DNA of 12,519 nucleotides from Anaerolineae bacterium (GTDB taxonomy: Bacteria > Chloroflexota > Anaerolineae > Epilineales > JAHCIE01). The position numbers and the translations under genes are program-made. Below, in pieces: positions 1-7,230 of this stretch; the stretch's first letter is position 1, and every line of letters begins with the position of its first letter. Below the pieces are notes generated by a model. That model saw only the letters and a program-made list of their open reading frames with translations, did no database searches and was not told the origin of the DNA. The stretch covers positions 1 to 12,519 of the forward strand of contig JAHCIE010000069.1 in assembly GCA_026129385.1 (NCBI GenBank), in the 5' to 3' direction.

Positions 1-63
1 CCTAGCGTAGTGCTGCTGACCGAGATTCGCGACATTCTCAAGGACCAGTCGTTGCCGCATTGA
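1..63 (+). CDS. mscL: Large-conductance mechanosensitive channel, C-terminal tail only (partial)
   Basis: Frame 1 reads 20 codons, PSVVLLTEIRDILKDQSLPH, and stops with TGA at 61-63. The core VLLTEIRDILK closely matches the C-terminal cytoplasmic helix of MscL (E. coli MscL ends in VLLTEIRDLLKEQ plus a few residues). MscL is a homopentameric inner-membrane channel that opens under membrane tension and releases solutes during hypo-osmotic shock. The C-terminal helix seen here forms the cytoplasmic bundle; the two membrane helices lie upstream of the window. The call rests on about 11 diagnostic residues, so it is good but not certain. No hairpin terminator is evident between this stop and the next gene. 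Confidence 0.75.
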   Translation, partial: PSVVLLTEIRDILKDQSLPH

Positions 64-114
64 TGGTCGGTAGGCATTCGCGGCGTGTTGCATCAGGCGC
101 GGCGGGGTGAACGG

Positions 115-123
115 TGGTATACT
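115..123 (+). promoter_or_regulatory. Extended -10 promoter for the M14 carboxypeptidase gene
   Basis: TGG-TATACT (115-123) is an extended -10 element (TGn plus a 5/6 match to TATAAT) placed about 40 bases before the ATG. No convincing -35 box lies at the usual distance, as is common for extended -10 promoters. A Shine-Dalgarno GGAGG at 146-150 sits 11 bases before the ATG at 162. Confidence 0.4.
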
Positions 124-161
124 TGCCGTAACCCGCCGCCGCCTCGGAGGAACCCCGCGCC

Positions 162-1985
162 ATGCCTTGCCACTCGCGCATCGCCCCCTTCGCCCGTGGC
201 CTCACCCTCACCCTCGCCCTGCTCCTGATCGCCGTAACATCGGTGGCGGCCCAGGGCGGCGAGCCGGACCGCACCCAGGTCTACTACGTTGCCGATGTCC
301 ACCAGGTGACTGTCCGCTCGCAAATTGCAGCGACAGGTGCGAACATCCTCGAGGTTGGCCACAACTACGTCCTCATCGAGGCGACGGACGCCGAGCTTGA
401 GGCCGTACGCGCCCTCGGCCTCGATGCCCAGACGCCAACCGGCAAACTCGCCAAAGCGTTGGCCTTCCCGCCCGCCGACTCGGCCTATCACGACTATGCT
501 GAGATGGTGGCCGAGCTACAGGCAGCGGCCGCCCGTTACCCTGCTATCTTCCGCCTGTTCAGCATCGGCGAGAGCTACGAGGGCCGCACCATCTGGGCCG
601 GCAAGCTATCGAAAGATGTGACGGTCGATCGCGACGTACCAGAGGTACTATTCACCTTCCACCAGCACGCCCGCGAGCACCTGACCGTCGAGATGGGTCT
701 GTACATCCTGCGCATGCTCACGACCGAGTACAACATCAACCCCGACATCTCAGCCCTGGTTGACGGGCGCGAGGTGTGGATGATCTTCGATATGAATCCC
801 GACGGCGGTGAGTACGACATCGCCTCAGGCGTGTATCGGTCGTGGCGCAAGAACCGCCAGCCTAATACCACATCCCCGGCCGTCGGCACAGACCTCAACC
901 GCAACTGGGGCTACCGCTTCGGCTGCTGTGGCGGCAGCAGTGGCGATCCGGCCAGCGAGACGTATCGCGGCCTGTCAGGCTTCTCCGCGCCCGAAACCCA
1001 GGTGGCGCGGGACTTTGTAAACAGCCGCGTCGTCAACGGCAAACAGCAAATCACCGTCAGTATCGACTTTCACACCTTCAGTGAGCTGATTCTCTGGCCA
1101 TATGGCTATACCTACGCCGAAATCCCATCCGACATGACCCAGGACGACCACGACGTCCTGGTGGAGATGGGGCGGGCGATGGCAGCAACCAACGACTACA
1201 CGGCGGAGCAATCCAGCCAGCTGTACATCACCGATGGCTCCATCCCCGACTGGTTGTACGGCCAGCACGGCATCCTGGCCTACACCTTTGAGATGTATCC
1301 CACGTCCATGGCGGGTGGTGGCTTCTACCCCCCCGATGAGATTATTCCCCGCGAGACGAGCCGCAACCGTGAAGCTGTCCTGTATTTGCTGGACCAGGCT
1401 GACTGTCCCTATCGCGTGATCGGCAAGGAGCAGGCGCATTGTGGTGTCATGCCGCCGGCCTACGTCTACCATGAGGGGTTCGACGGCGCGCGCACCTGGA
1501 CCGTGAACCCCGACGGAACCGACACGGCAACATCCGGTCGCTGGGAGATAGGCGCGCCCCAGGCCACCCGCAGCAACGGAACGAAGCAGCCGGGCCGCGC
1601 CCAAAGCGTGCCCAACGCCCTCGTGACCGGCCTGGCGGCTAATGTGAATGTCAACGGCGGACTGACCACGGCGCGTTCGGCCCCCATCACCCTGCCCAAC
1701 GACGCCTCACGCCTGACCCTGACCTGGTATGGTTACATGGCCCACGACGCCAACTCGACCAACGCCGACACCTTCGTGGTCAAGGTACTGGGCGACCCCA
1801 CCCTGATCGCCTACAAGGAAATGGGGGCTTTCTTCAACGCCAACGCCAGTTGGACGCGCCACAGCCTGGACCTGACTCGCCTGCGCGGGCAGACCATCTA
1901 TCTCCAGGTGGAGTGCGGCGACGAGACACCCGACACCCTCGTCGAGTGTGGCGTGGATAGCGTTGCTGTCACGGCCACTCGGTAG
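162..1985 (+). CDS. Secreted M14-family zinc carboxypeptidase with C-terminal beta-rich domain
   Basis: Predicted extracellular metallocarboxypeptidase that removes C-terminal amino acids from peptides. Residues 1-30 form a signal peptide (R6, R12, a hydrophobic stretch, then VAA before Q31) with no lipobox Cys. Residues ~108-412 are the peptidase M14 domain. Zinc ligands are H169 and E172 (HAREH, the HxxE motif) and H304 (IDFHTF). The substrate-binding Asn-Arg motif is N246-R247 (TDLNRNWG). The catalytic Glu is E377 (YTFEMYP). The H304-E377 spacing of 73 is close to the 74 seen in carboxypeptidase A. The ~75 residues between signal peptide and catalytic domain could be a short pro-region. 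Residues ~435-607 are a separate beta-rich region, probably a jelly-roll/MAM-like accessory domain of the kind often attached to secreted bacterial M14 enzymes; its exact family is not recognised. The ATG at 162 is supported by GGAGG 11 bases upstream and by the signal peptide directly after it. Substrate preference cannot be read from the sequence. Confidence 0.92.
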   Translation: MPCHSRIAPFARGLTLTLALLLIAVTSVAAQGGEPDRTQVYYVADVHQVTVRSQIAATGANILEVGHNYVLIEATDAELEAVRALGLDAQTPTGKLAKALAFPPADSAYHDYAEMVAELQAAAARYPAIFRLFSIGESYEGRTIWAGKLSKDVTVDRDVPEVLFTFHQHAREHLTVEMGLYILRMLTTEYNINPDISALVDGREVWMIFDMNPDGGEYDIASGVYRSWRKNRQPNTTSPAVGTDLNRNWGYRFGCCGGSSGDPASETYRGLSGFSAPETQVARDFVNSRVVNGKQQITVSIDFHTFSELILWPYGYTYAEIPSDMTQDDHDVLVEMGRAMAATNDYTAEQSSQLYITDGSIPDWLYGQHGILAYTFEMYPTSMAGGGFYPPDEIIPRETSRNREAVLYLLDQADCPYRVIGKEQAHCGVMPPAYVYHEGFDGARTWTVNPDGTDTATSGRWEIGAPQATRSNGTKQPGRAQSVPNALVTGLAANVNVNGGLTTARSAPITLPNDASRLTLTWYGYMAHDANSTNADTFVVKVLGDPTLIAYKEMGAFFNANASWTRHSLDLTRLRGQTIYLQVECGDETPDTLVECGVDSVAVTATR

Positions 1986-1990
1986 CCTCC

Positions 1991-2022
1991 GCTCGCGCGG
2001 GATGGAGCCATCCCACGCGAGC
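1991..2022 (+). terminator. Hairpin after the carboxypeptidase gene
   Basis: Arms 1991-2005 and 2008-2022 are complementary at 14 of 15 positions (one C/A mismatch), with a minimal 2-base loop that would open to about 4. It starts six bases after the TAG at 1983-1985. There is no T-tract after it, so this is a hairpin-only terminator or mRNA 3'-end stabiliser rather than a classical intrinsic terminator. Confidence 0.5.
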
Positions 2023-2060
2023 GACGCCACCGACCGCGCTGGGCCACATGTAGGGCGGCC

Positions 2061-2103
2061 TTACATCACCGGGAACTATCAAGGTATAATACACGTCGTA
2101 TTA
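2061..2103 (+). promoter_or_regulatory. Promoter with overlapping inverted repeat for the META-domain gene
   Basis: A perfect -10 hexamer TATAAT lies at 2085-2090. A weak -35-like TTACAT (2061-2066) lies 18 bases upstream of it. Overlapping the -10 is an inverted repeat, TAATAC-ACGTC-GTATTA (2087-2103), a plausible operator spanning the transcription start. This gives a 5' UTR of about 90 bases. The Shine-Dalgarno AGGAG at 2176-2180 is 10 bases before the ATG at 2191. A similar TATAAT/ACAC/TCGT arrangement precedes the minus-strand Ig-repeat gene (see findings). Confidence 0.5.
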
Positions 2104-2190
2104 CACGGCACGGCCCCTGTAGGTCGGCCCGCGTCTCATTGGATGGCCTGCCCATCTCGATATTTCCTCTGATTCAGGAGATTTACCCCC

Positions 2191-4020
2191 ATGCACCTCC
2201 GTCGTTGGCTTGTCGCCCTGATGGCGCTTGCCCTGCTCGCCCTCTTCGGCGTCAGTGCGGCCCTGGCCGCACCCGCCACCCAGGCGACCCAGACCATCAT
2301 CATTACCTCGCCGCTGCCTGGAACTTTCGTTGGCAGCCCCATGACCGTCACTGGTCGCACCACCGTTTTCCCCTTCGAAGCCAACCTCAACTACCGCGTC
2401 ACTGACGCCGCCAGCAAGGAGATCGGCTCCGGGTTTATCACCGTTTCGGGTGAGATGGGGCAGCCGTCCACCTTCAACGCCCCCGTGATCTTCGCGCCAC
2501 CCGCCACCGCCCAGGAGATTACCCTGGCCATCTTCGAGATCGATGCCGCCACCGGCGCTGAGAGGGGCACGGCCACCGTCAAGCTGCGTGTCGCCGGTGC
2601 GGAGGAACTAACCACCAGTGGCTGGAAGCTGGCCTCCATCGGCGAGAACCGCAGCCTGAAGCCCGTGCTAGAGGGAACCGAGATTACTCTGGTTGCCAAC
2701 TCCGACGGCGCGCTGGCCGGGTCGGCCGGCTGCAACACCTATCGTGGCAGCTTCACCCTGGACGGCGCCAAGCTGACGGTCTCACCCCTGGCGACGACCC
2801 GCAAGCTGTGTGAGGATGCGGTGATGCAGCAAGAGCAGACCTACCTGGCCGCCCTCCAGGCGGCTGACAGCGCGCGCATCCAGGATGGCCGCCTCCTAAT
2901 CACCTACAACAAGGGCACGAGCCTCCTGGCCTACGACCGCGTGGATACGCCCGCCCAGACCAAGCCCGCGCCGCAGCAGCCCATCCCAACGCAGACCATC
3001 ACCTTCACGTCGCCTGCCCCGAACGCCTGGGTCGGCACGCCGTTCATCATCACCGGGCGCACCAGCAAGTTCCCCTTCGAGGGCAATCTGGTCTATCGGG
3101 TGACGGACGCCGCCGGGGCCGAAATCGGCGCGGGTAACTTCCAGGTCGATAACGAGTGCTGTGGCCCGTCGACCTTCAAGGCAGGCATCTTCTTCATCCC
3201 GCCGCCAGCGGGCGGCCCCATCAGCCTCGAAGTCTACGAGATTGACGCCGCCACGGGCGCTAAGGCCGGCTCGTCCAGTCTGGCCCTGCGTGTCGCGCCC
3301 CAGGCCTCGCTGACGAACACAAACTGGCAACTGAGCGCGTACGGGCCGCTGACAGCGGTCGCCCCAGCCCTGGATGCGCCCGCCAACGTGATTCAGTTCG
3401 GGACCGATGGTCGCGTGAGTGGCACAGTCGGCTGCAACAGCATCTCAGGCAGCTTCACGACCGAGGGCAACACGCTCAAGATGAGCGGCCTCGCCACCAC
3501 CCTCCGCGCCTGCGCCGGGCCGGGGGTCGACGAACAGGGTAACGCCGTAGCGAAAGGCCTCAATGCGGCCAATAGCTACACCATCCTGAGCCAGCGCCTC
3601 ATCATCGGCTACGACAACAATCAGGGCGTCCTGGTCTTCGACGCCGTGCCTGTCGATACAACGGCCGCGCCCGTTCCGCCTGCGACGACATCCGCTGTCA
3701 CCGGCACCGTCACCAAGCTCGACCGCAGCGCCCTGCCGCCGACGGCGGTGGTAACGGTTCGCTTGCAGGACACCTCTCGCGCCGGTGCGCCCGCCATCAC
3801 GATCGCCGAGCAGATCATCCCTCTGAACGGCCAGCAGTTGCCGGTCCCCTTCTCGCTGAGTTACGACCCCGCCAAGATCGACCCGCGCTTCACCTACACG
3901 GTGCGGGCCATCATTGAGGATGGCGGCAAGCTGATCTACACCAGCACCCAGGCCTACCCCGTAATTACCCGTGACGCGCCCACGAGCAATGTAGAGATCC
4001 AGGTACAGGCCGTGCCCTAG
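2191..4020 (+). CDS. Secreted Gmad2-META-Gmad2-META-YbaY/YscW protein
   Basis: Predicted exported, non-enzymatic cell-envelope protein. Residues 1-26 are a signal peptide (RR, then an Ala/Leu core, ending ALA before A27); no Cys follows, so it is not a lipoprotein. Five domains follow. Gmad2-1 spans ~35-135 and Gmad2-2 ~268-369; both are Ig-like folds first noted in spore-germination proteins, with a 'TSPxPxxxVGxPxxxTGR' start and an 'EIDAATGA' end. META-1 spans ~141-250 and META-2 ~372-485; these are HslJ-like, each with the conserved GCN (C181, C415) and a second Cys (C207, C441). Residues ~501-607 resemble the YbaY/YscW (PF09619) beta-sandwich, seen in the 'GTVTKLDRSALPPTAVVTVRLQD' region near its start and the 'YTVRAIIEDGGKLIYTS' region near its end. 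The Gmad2-META pair is an internal tandem duplication. META domains are linked to HslJ-type stress or novobiocin-resistance proteins, and YbaY domains to lipoprotein chaperones, but the role here is unknown. Binding or stabilising envelope or extracellular partners is inference. Confidence 0.88.
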   Translation: MHLRRWLVALMALALLALFGVSAALAAPATQATQTIIITSPLPGTFVGSPMTVTGRTTVFPFEANLNYRVTDAASKEIGSGFITVSGEMGQPSTFNAPVIFAPPATAQEITLAIFEIDAATGAERGTATVKLRVAGAEELTTSGWKLASIGENRSLKPVLEGTEITLVANSDGALAGSAGCNTYRGSFTLDGAKLTVSPLATTRKLCEDAVMQQEQTYLAALQAADSARIQDGRLLITYNKGTSLLAYDRVDTPAQTKPAPQQPIPTQTITFTSPAPNAWVGTPFIITGRTSKFPFEGNLVYRVTDAAGAEIGAGNFQVDNECCGPSTFKAGIFFIPPPAGGPISLEVYEIDAATGAKAGSSSLALRVAPQASLTNTNWQLSAYGPLTAVAPALDAPANVIQFGTDGRVSGTVGCNSISGSFTTEGNTLKMSGLATTLRACAGPGVDEQGNAVAKGLNAANSYTILSQRLIIGYDNNQGVLVFDAVPVDTTAAPVPPATTSAVTGTVTKLDRSALPPTAVVTVRLQDTSRAGAPAITIAEQIIPLNGQQLPVPFSLSYDPAKIDPRFTYTVRAIIEDGGKLIYTSTQAYPVITRDAPTSNVEIQVQAVP

Positions 4021-4044
4021 CCGAGATGCCACACTGACAGACGA

Positions 4045-4083
4045 ACAACGCGCCCCGGCGGACCGTCCGCCGGGGCGCGTTGT
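4045..4083. terminator. Strong hairpin, probable bidirectional terminator
   Basis: Arms 4045-4062 and 4066-4083 form a perfect 18-bp GC-rich stem with a 3-base loop (CCG). It lies 24 bases after the plus-strand stop (4018-4020) and 18 bases after the minus-strand stop at 4102. That is the expected place for a shared terminator between convergent genes. The T-rich tail is weak on both sides (TTGTCTGTT on the plus strand). Confidence 0.75.
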
Positions 4084-4101
4084 CTGTTCGGGAAGCCGAC
4101 G

Positions 4102-4983
4102 CTACTTCGGCTCGGCTACTTTGATAGTGACCTGGCGGGTCTCGGTGTTGCCGTCGAGCTTATGTACCTCAAGCGTGTACGTTGTTTCCTTATCCGGGCA
4201 CACCTGCTTGCTGCCCTGACCGGTCACGCCTTCGCCGTCGAGATACACAGCCTGAATATTCGCGACGTTCCAACGCAGGGTCGTGCACTGGCCCTTCATG
4301 ACTGAATAATCATCAGCCCAGAATTCGATGATCACGTCTGGCGCGACCACCCGTACCGTGATCTGCTGGGTTTGAGTCGTCCCGTCCTGCAGCTTGACAT
4401 CCAGGGTGTAGGTGGTCTCCTGCGTTGGGCAGACCTCGCGGCTCCCCTCACCGGCGACTCCCTCGCCATTCAGGTACACCGAGTCGATGTTCTGCGTGTA
4501 CCAGCGTAGCGTCGTGCATTGCCCCTGATTGATGGGATTCTGGTCCACGCTGAACTGGATGACAGGCGCGGGCGGGGGTGGCGCGATCGGCTGTACGGGT
4601 TGTGCGCCGCCGCACGCGCTCGGCACGACCGGCAGCCCATCGGGGTTCGCCTCCCACGGGAAACGCTGGCTGTTGAGACGCATCTCCAGACCACATGGCC
4701 CGTTAACCCACGAGCGGTAGCCGTCGGTGAAGGCGGTGAAGTTATCAGCCTTGCGCCACTGCATCATGCCATTGGCCGTCATCTGGTTCGAGTTGCCCTG
4801 AGCGTCATACATCTCGTTGGTGACGCATGGCCCCACGATCTGGGGAATCTGGTTGTAGATATCGGCGAAGCCAAGTTTGTACTCGCAACCCTGGGCGTAG
4901 CTGGCGGGTGGGGCGTATGCCAGCATCATCAGGGCGGCTGCCAGGGGTAGCAGCAGCCAACGCGCATACGAAAGCACTTTCAC
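4102..4983 (-). CDS. Secreted protein: Chloroflexota-type N-terminal domain plus two Ig-like repeats
   Basis: 293-residue predicted secreted protein. Residues 1-30 are a signal peptide (K2, R8, hydrophobic core, then ASYA before Q31). Residues ~33-110 are a compact domain with four Cys and the phrase WRKADNFTAFTDGYRSWVNG. I recognise similar 'WRKADN(W/F)TAFTDGY' regions from other Chloroflexota secreted proteins but know no function. A Pro-rich linker (111-139) leads to two Ig-like domains, ~140-213 and ~217-290. These are clear copies of each other with a 77-residue period: GQCTTLRW, VYL(N/D)GEGV, VCP..ETTYTL. Each has two Cys (C156/C185 and C233/C262) that could form a disulphide. The start is GTG at 4983, with AGGAGG five to six bases upstream and the signal peptide following. 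A role in surface binding or adhesion is inferred from the fold only. Confidence 0.85.
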   Translation of the reverse strand: MKVLSYARWLLLPLAAALMMLAYAPPASYAQGCEYKLGFADIYNQIPQIVGPCVTNEMYDAQGNSNQMTANGMMQWRKADNFTAFTDGYRSWVNGPCGLEMRLNSQRFPWEANPDGLPVVPSACGGAQPVQPIAPPPPAPVIQFSVDQNPINQGQCTTLRWYTQNIDSVYLNGEGVAGEGSREVCPTQETTYTLDVKLQDGTTQTQQITVRVVAPDVIIEFWADDYSVMKGQCTTLRWNVANIQAVYLDGEGVTGQGSKQVCPDKETTYTLEVHKLDGNTETRQVTIKVAEPK

Positions 4984-5065
4984 GAGAGCCTCCTTGTGTG
5001 GCGTGATCGAGGCGGCGAAGTGGGGGATTCAGCAAGCGCTGACGGCGCCGCGCAGTCGTCGAACA

Positions 5066-5099
5066 CGAGTGTAATTATACTCGTATTCTCAGGTGGCAA
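5066..5099 (-). promoter_or_regulatory. Promoter and palindromic site upstream of the Ig-repeat gene
   Basis: On the minus strand a perfect TATAAT lies at 5079-5074. It sits inside an 18-base near-palindrome (5066-5083, one mismatched pair, 5'-CGAGT half-sites) suited to a dimeric regulator. A TTGCCA at 5099-5094 resembles a -35, but the spacer is only 14 bases, so the -35 assignment is weak. The GTG start at 4983 is about 90 bases downstream. The site lies between the stop of the upstream minus-strand gene (5115) and this gene, so the two genes need not share a transcript. Confidence 0.5.
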
Positions 5100-5114
5100 G
5101 GGTACGTCGATATG

Positions 5115-6473
5115 TCAGTTCCACCCCTGGGCTGCCGCCCAGTAGCCCTCTGGCGCGAACAACTCGTCAACGAGGCTATCCAGCAGCCCCGTCTCCGTCA
5201 CCAAGTCGAGCACCGAGTAGCGGCTGCGAATCGTCCGCGCCAGCAGGTAGCTATCCCTGAGTTGCTGCCGCGTTACGCCCACCTCGACCGGCGTCGTCGG
5301 CGCACCCACCGCCCGCAACTGCCGCGCCAGGTCGTCGGCCGTCATGAGTTGCGCCTCCAGGCGTGGCTTCAACGTCGGCCATAGCCCTTGAATCAGGGTC
5401 AGCCGTTGGCGAAGCTGGTCGGGCGAGATGTACTTGACCAGACTCTCCTTGACCGCGCCCTCTGCTAGCCAGGGAATGGCGTGGGCCTGTCGTACCTGCG
5501 CCTCCAGCTCATCCCGCGACGGCCACGCGGCGACGAGCGCGTCGACATCCAACCGCGTCAGGTCGCGCTGGAACAGTCGCTCATAGAGCGCGGCGGCGGC
5601 GATGGACCCTACGCCGACCTTGAAGCCGTGGGGCACGGGCGGATGGCCGTGCTCGGCGGCCTGCATCTCCCACAGGTGGCTGAAACGGTGCTCACTGCCC
5701 GACGCAGGGCGCGACGAGCGGCTGATCTGCATCGCCAGGCCTACCAGCGTCAGGCCCTCGAACAGGTCGGCCATCGCCTCGGCGTCACCCGCCTTCAGGC
5801 GATCGGGATGCGCCGTCCAGGCGCGTAGCGAGTCCTGCACCAGCGGCCAGGCGCGCGGGTCGATGGCCTCCGACCCCACGGCGTCGGCCAGAATCCAGTC
5901 GGCCCCGGCCGTGATCTTGCCCAGTAGGTCGCCGTATCCCGACGCTGTCATGCCGTCCGGCGCACGCATCAGCACGTCCAGGTCGGCCAGCACCGCCCGT
6001 GGCGCGGGGCATTCCATGGTCTGCTTGAAGCCATCCTTGGTGATGGCCGCACCGAAGGACGTGTAGCCATCCATCGACGCCGCCGTCCCGATCACCATAT
6101 ACGGTCGGCCGACGCGGTGGGCAGCGAGCTTGGTCAGATCGTTGAGAGTGCCGGAGCCGACGACGACGGGCATGGCGTCGACGGCGCGCAGCCGCCCTTC
6201 CAGGCTCAGCACGTTGGCGAAATCAGCGGCGAGGGTCGGCTGGCCGGGGAACACGACCGGCTCAGCCGCGGATCGCCCCATCCGCCGCAGGTGCGCGTCA
6301 ACCTCGTGGCCCGCCGCCGCGAAGGTATTCTCGTCGGCGACGACCACCGCCGCCGCGTCGCCAAAAGCCTTTGCAAACAGCGCGTCGACGTCAGCCAGGA
6401 TGCCGCGCCCCGTCACAAACTCACGCGTATCGGTCGCGTCGCGCAGCGCGGCGGCCACAGGATCATGGGTCAT
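5115..6473 (-). CDS. Glycerol-1-phosphate dehydrogenase [NAD(P)+], AraM/EgsA family
   Basis: Predicted cytoplasmic metal-dependent dehydrogenase interconverting dihydroxyacetone phosphate and sn-glycerol-1-phosphate, the archaeal-type glycerol-phosphate stereoisomer. In Bacillus the homologue AraM feeds heptaprenylglyceryl phosphate synthesis. From the chosen start the protein is 452 residues. It has the family's dinucleotide motif GSGTLND (106-112), the TAASMDGYTS stretch (130-139), and a metal triad D182 (GYGDLLGK), H262 (GSEHRFSH) and H282 (PHGFKVG). This matches the Asp-His-His pattern of iron-containing ADH/GldA-like enzymes. The C-terminal region (~395-440, RDSYLLARTIRSRYSVLDL...) is a typical bacterial extension and makes it longer than B. 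subtilis AraM (about 394). The frame is open to 6596, but ATG at 6473 is preferred. It has AGAGGA about seven bases upstream, the family alignment begins there, and the mapped promoter (-10 at 6536-6531) lies between the two candidate starts. A GldA-like glycerol dehydrogenase is less likely, given TAASMDGYTS. No PcrB-like prenyltransferase is in the window. Confidence 0.88.
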   Translation of the reverse strand: MTHDPVAAALRDATDTREFVTGRGILADVDALFAKAFGDAAAVVVADENTFAAAGHEVDAHLRRMGRSAAEPVVFPGQPTLAADFANVLSLEGRLRAVDAMPVVVGSGTLNDLTKLAAHRVGRPYMVIGTAASMDGYTSFGAAITKDGFKQTMECPAPRAVLADLDVLMRAPDGMTASGYGDLLGKITAGADWILADAVGSEAIDPRAWPLVQDSLRAWTAHPDRLKAGDAEAMADLFEGLTLVGLAMQISRSSRPASGSEHRFSHLWEMQAAEHGHPPVPHGFKVGVGSIAAAALYERLFQRDLTRLDVDALVAAWPSRDELEAQVRQAHAIPWLAEGAVKESLVKYISPDQLRQRLTLIQGLWPTLKPRLEAQLMTADDLARQLRAVGAPTTPVEVGVTRQQLRDSYLLARTIRSRYSVLDLVTETGLLDSLVDELFAPEGYWAAAQGWN

Positions 6474-6530
6474 TGGGGGGTCCTCTATCTGGAGCGCTGC
6501 GGTCACGCTCAGGGCTGGTTCGCTGACCAG

Positions 6531-6559
6531 ATTGTAATCGAGCGTAGTATGGTAGACAA
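6531..6559 (-). promoter_or_regulatory. Promoter of the G1P dehydrogenase gene
   Basis: On the minus strand, TTGTCT (6559-6554) and TACAAT (6536-6531) are separated by exactly 17 bases. The predicted start point is near 6524, giving a 5' UTR of about 50 bases before ATG 6473. It argues against the upstream in-frame ATG at 6596, which lies before the promoter. Confidence 0.6.
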
Positions 6560-6585
6560 CCCCAAGAAGATGGGCGTTGGGCTGT

Positions 6586-6614
6586 TTGCCCTGCATTTCC
6601 CATCAATCTATAAT
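6586..6614 (+). promoter_or_regulatory. Divergent promoter for the nitroreductase gene
   Basis: TTGCCC (6586-6591) and a perfect TATAAT (6609-6614) are separated by 17 bases. It is back-to-back with the minus-strand promoter at 6531-6559. The predicted start near 6621 falls in a small hairpin, GTCGTC-GGG-GACGAC (6618-6632). The leader to the ATG at 6766 is then about 145 bases. Apart from this hairpin I see no recognisable structure in the leader. Confidence 0.6.
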
Positions 6615-6765
6615 GCTGTCGTCGGGGACGACCTGGGGCGGTGAAACATGCTGACGCGGTCCAGGCAGCAGGTGGCGCGGTGACACCGGTCTAGCTCACC
6701 CGCCGCTCCGCCGCCCAGTCTGCCTGAGCCTCCTTATCACCTCCGTCACGGATATACACTCGTCG

Positions 6766-7230
6766 ATGCGCCACGCCCTGGACTCCTTCATCCGCTGGCT
6801 CAAGTATACGGCTATCCCTTGGTACACGTCTCTGGGGCTGAGGCGCGGCACTATCACCCTGGAGGTGCGCGGCCGCAAGACGGGCCAGCCAGTTCGGCTC
6901 TCGCTAACGAGTGTCCGACATGCTGGGGCGCGCTATCTGGTCGCCCTCTACGACCAGGCTCAGTGGGCCAAGAATGTCCGCGCCGCTCACGGCGCGGCAA
7001 CGCTGCTGTCAGGCGAACGGCAACCGGTGCGCCTGGTGGAGATCCCCCAGGCAGAGCGCGCCCCCATCCTGCTCGATTACGTCAATCAGCGCGCCTTCAG
7101 CCACTCCGGCCCAGCGTCGGCGCGGCTGTTCTTCGGCCTCACGTCCAAACCCACCCTGGCCGACATGGCTGCTCTCGCCGACCGCTACCTCGTGTTTCGC
7201 ATCGATCCCCTGGATACGACGCACTCTTAA
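6766..7230 (+). CDS. Deazaflavin (F420)-dependent nitroreductase family protein
   Basis: 154-residue protein of the Ddn/split beta-barrel family (PF04075), whose members use the deazaflavin cofactor F420H2 to reduce quinones or nitro compounds; some relatives bind FMN or haem. Visible hallmarks are the N-terminal helix (FIRWLKYTAIPWY), RGRKTGQPVRLSL (35-47), the strand YLVALYD (57-63) and QWAKNVRAA (66-74). These match the family's 'RGRKSG.PR..PL' and '...W..N.RA' cofactor-binding segments. The length is normal for the family. No good Shine-Dalgarno precedes ATG 6766 (only a weak ACGGA about 15 bases away), but the frame and N-terminal alignment support it. The next gene begins 152 bases later and is probably transcribed in the same direction rather than translationally coupled. 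Cofactor and substrate are inferred from family only. Confidence 0.78.
   Translation: MRHALDSFIRWLKYTAIPWYTSLGLRRGTITLEVRGRKTGQPVRLSLTSVRHAGARYLVALYDQAQWAKNVRAAHGAATLLSGERQPVRLVEIPQAERAPILLDYVNQRAFSHSGPASARLFFGLTSKPTLADMAALADRYLVFRIDPLDTTHS

Noticed and set aside
975..1604. Minus-strand open frame of 209 codons inside the carboxypeptidase gene
   Set aside because: It lies fully opposite a strongly supported M14 gene, has no family resemblance and no ribosome site; long antisense frames are expected in GC-rich coding DNA.
3445..4032. Minus-strand open frame of 195 codons opposite the META protein
   Set aside because: Shadow of the real gene: low-complexity Arg/Gly/Asp-rich translation without recognisable domains.
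6474..6596. N-terminal extension of the G1P dehydrogenase to ATG 6596
   Set aside because: The 41 extra residues match nothing, and the best promoter (6559-6531) lies inside this stretch; ATG 6473 has a ribosome site and fits the family start.
6648..6683. 11-codon ORF in the nitroreductase leader
   Set aside because: No convincing ribosome site and no link to the downstream start; short ORFs of this size are common by chance.
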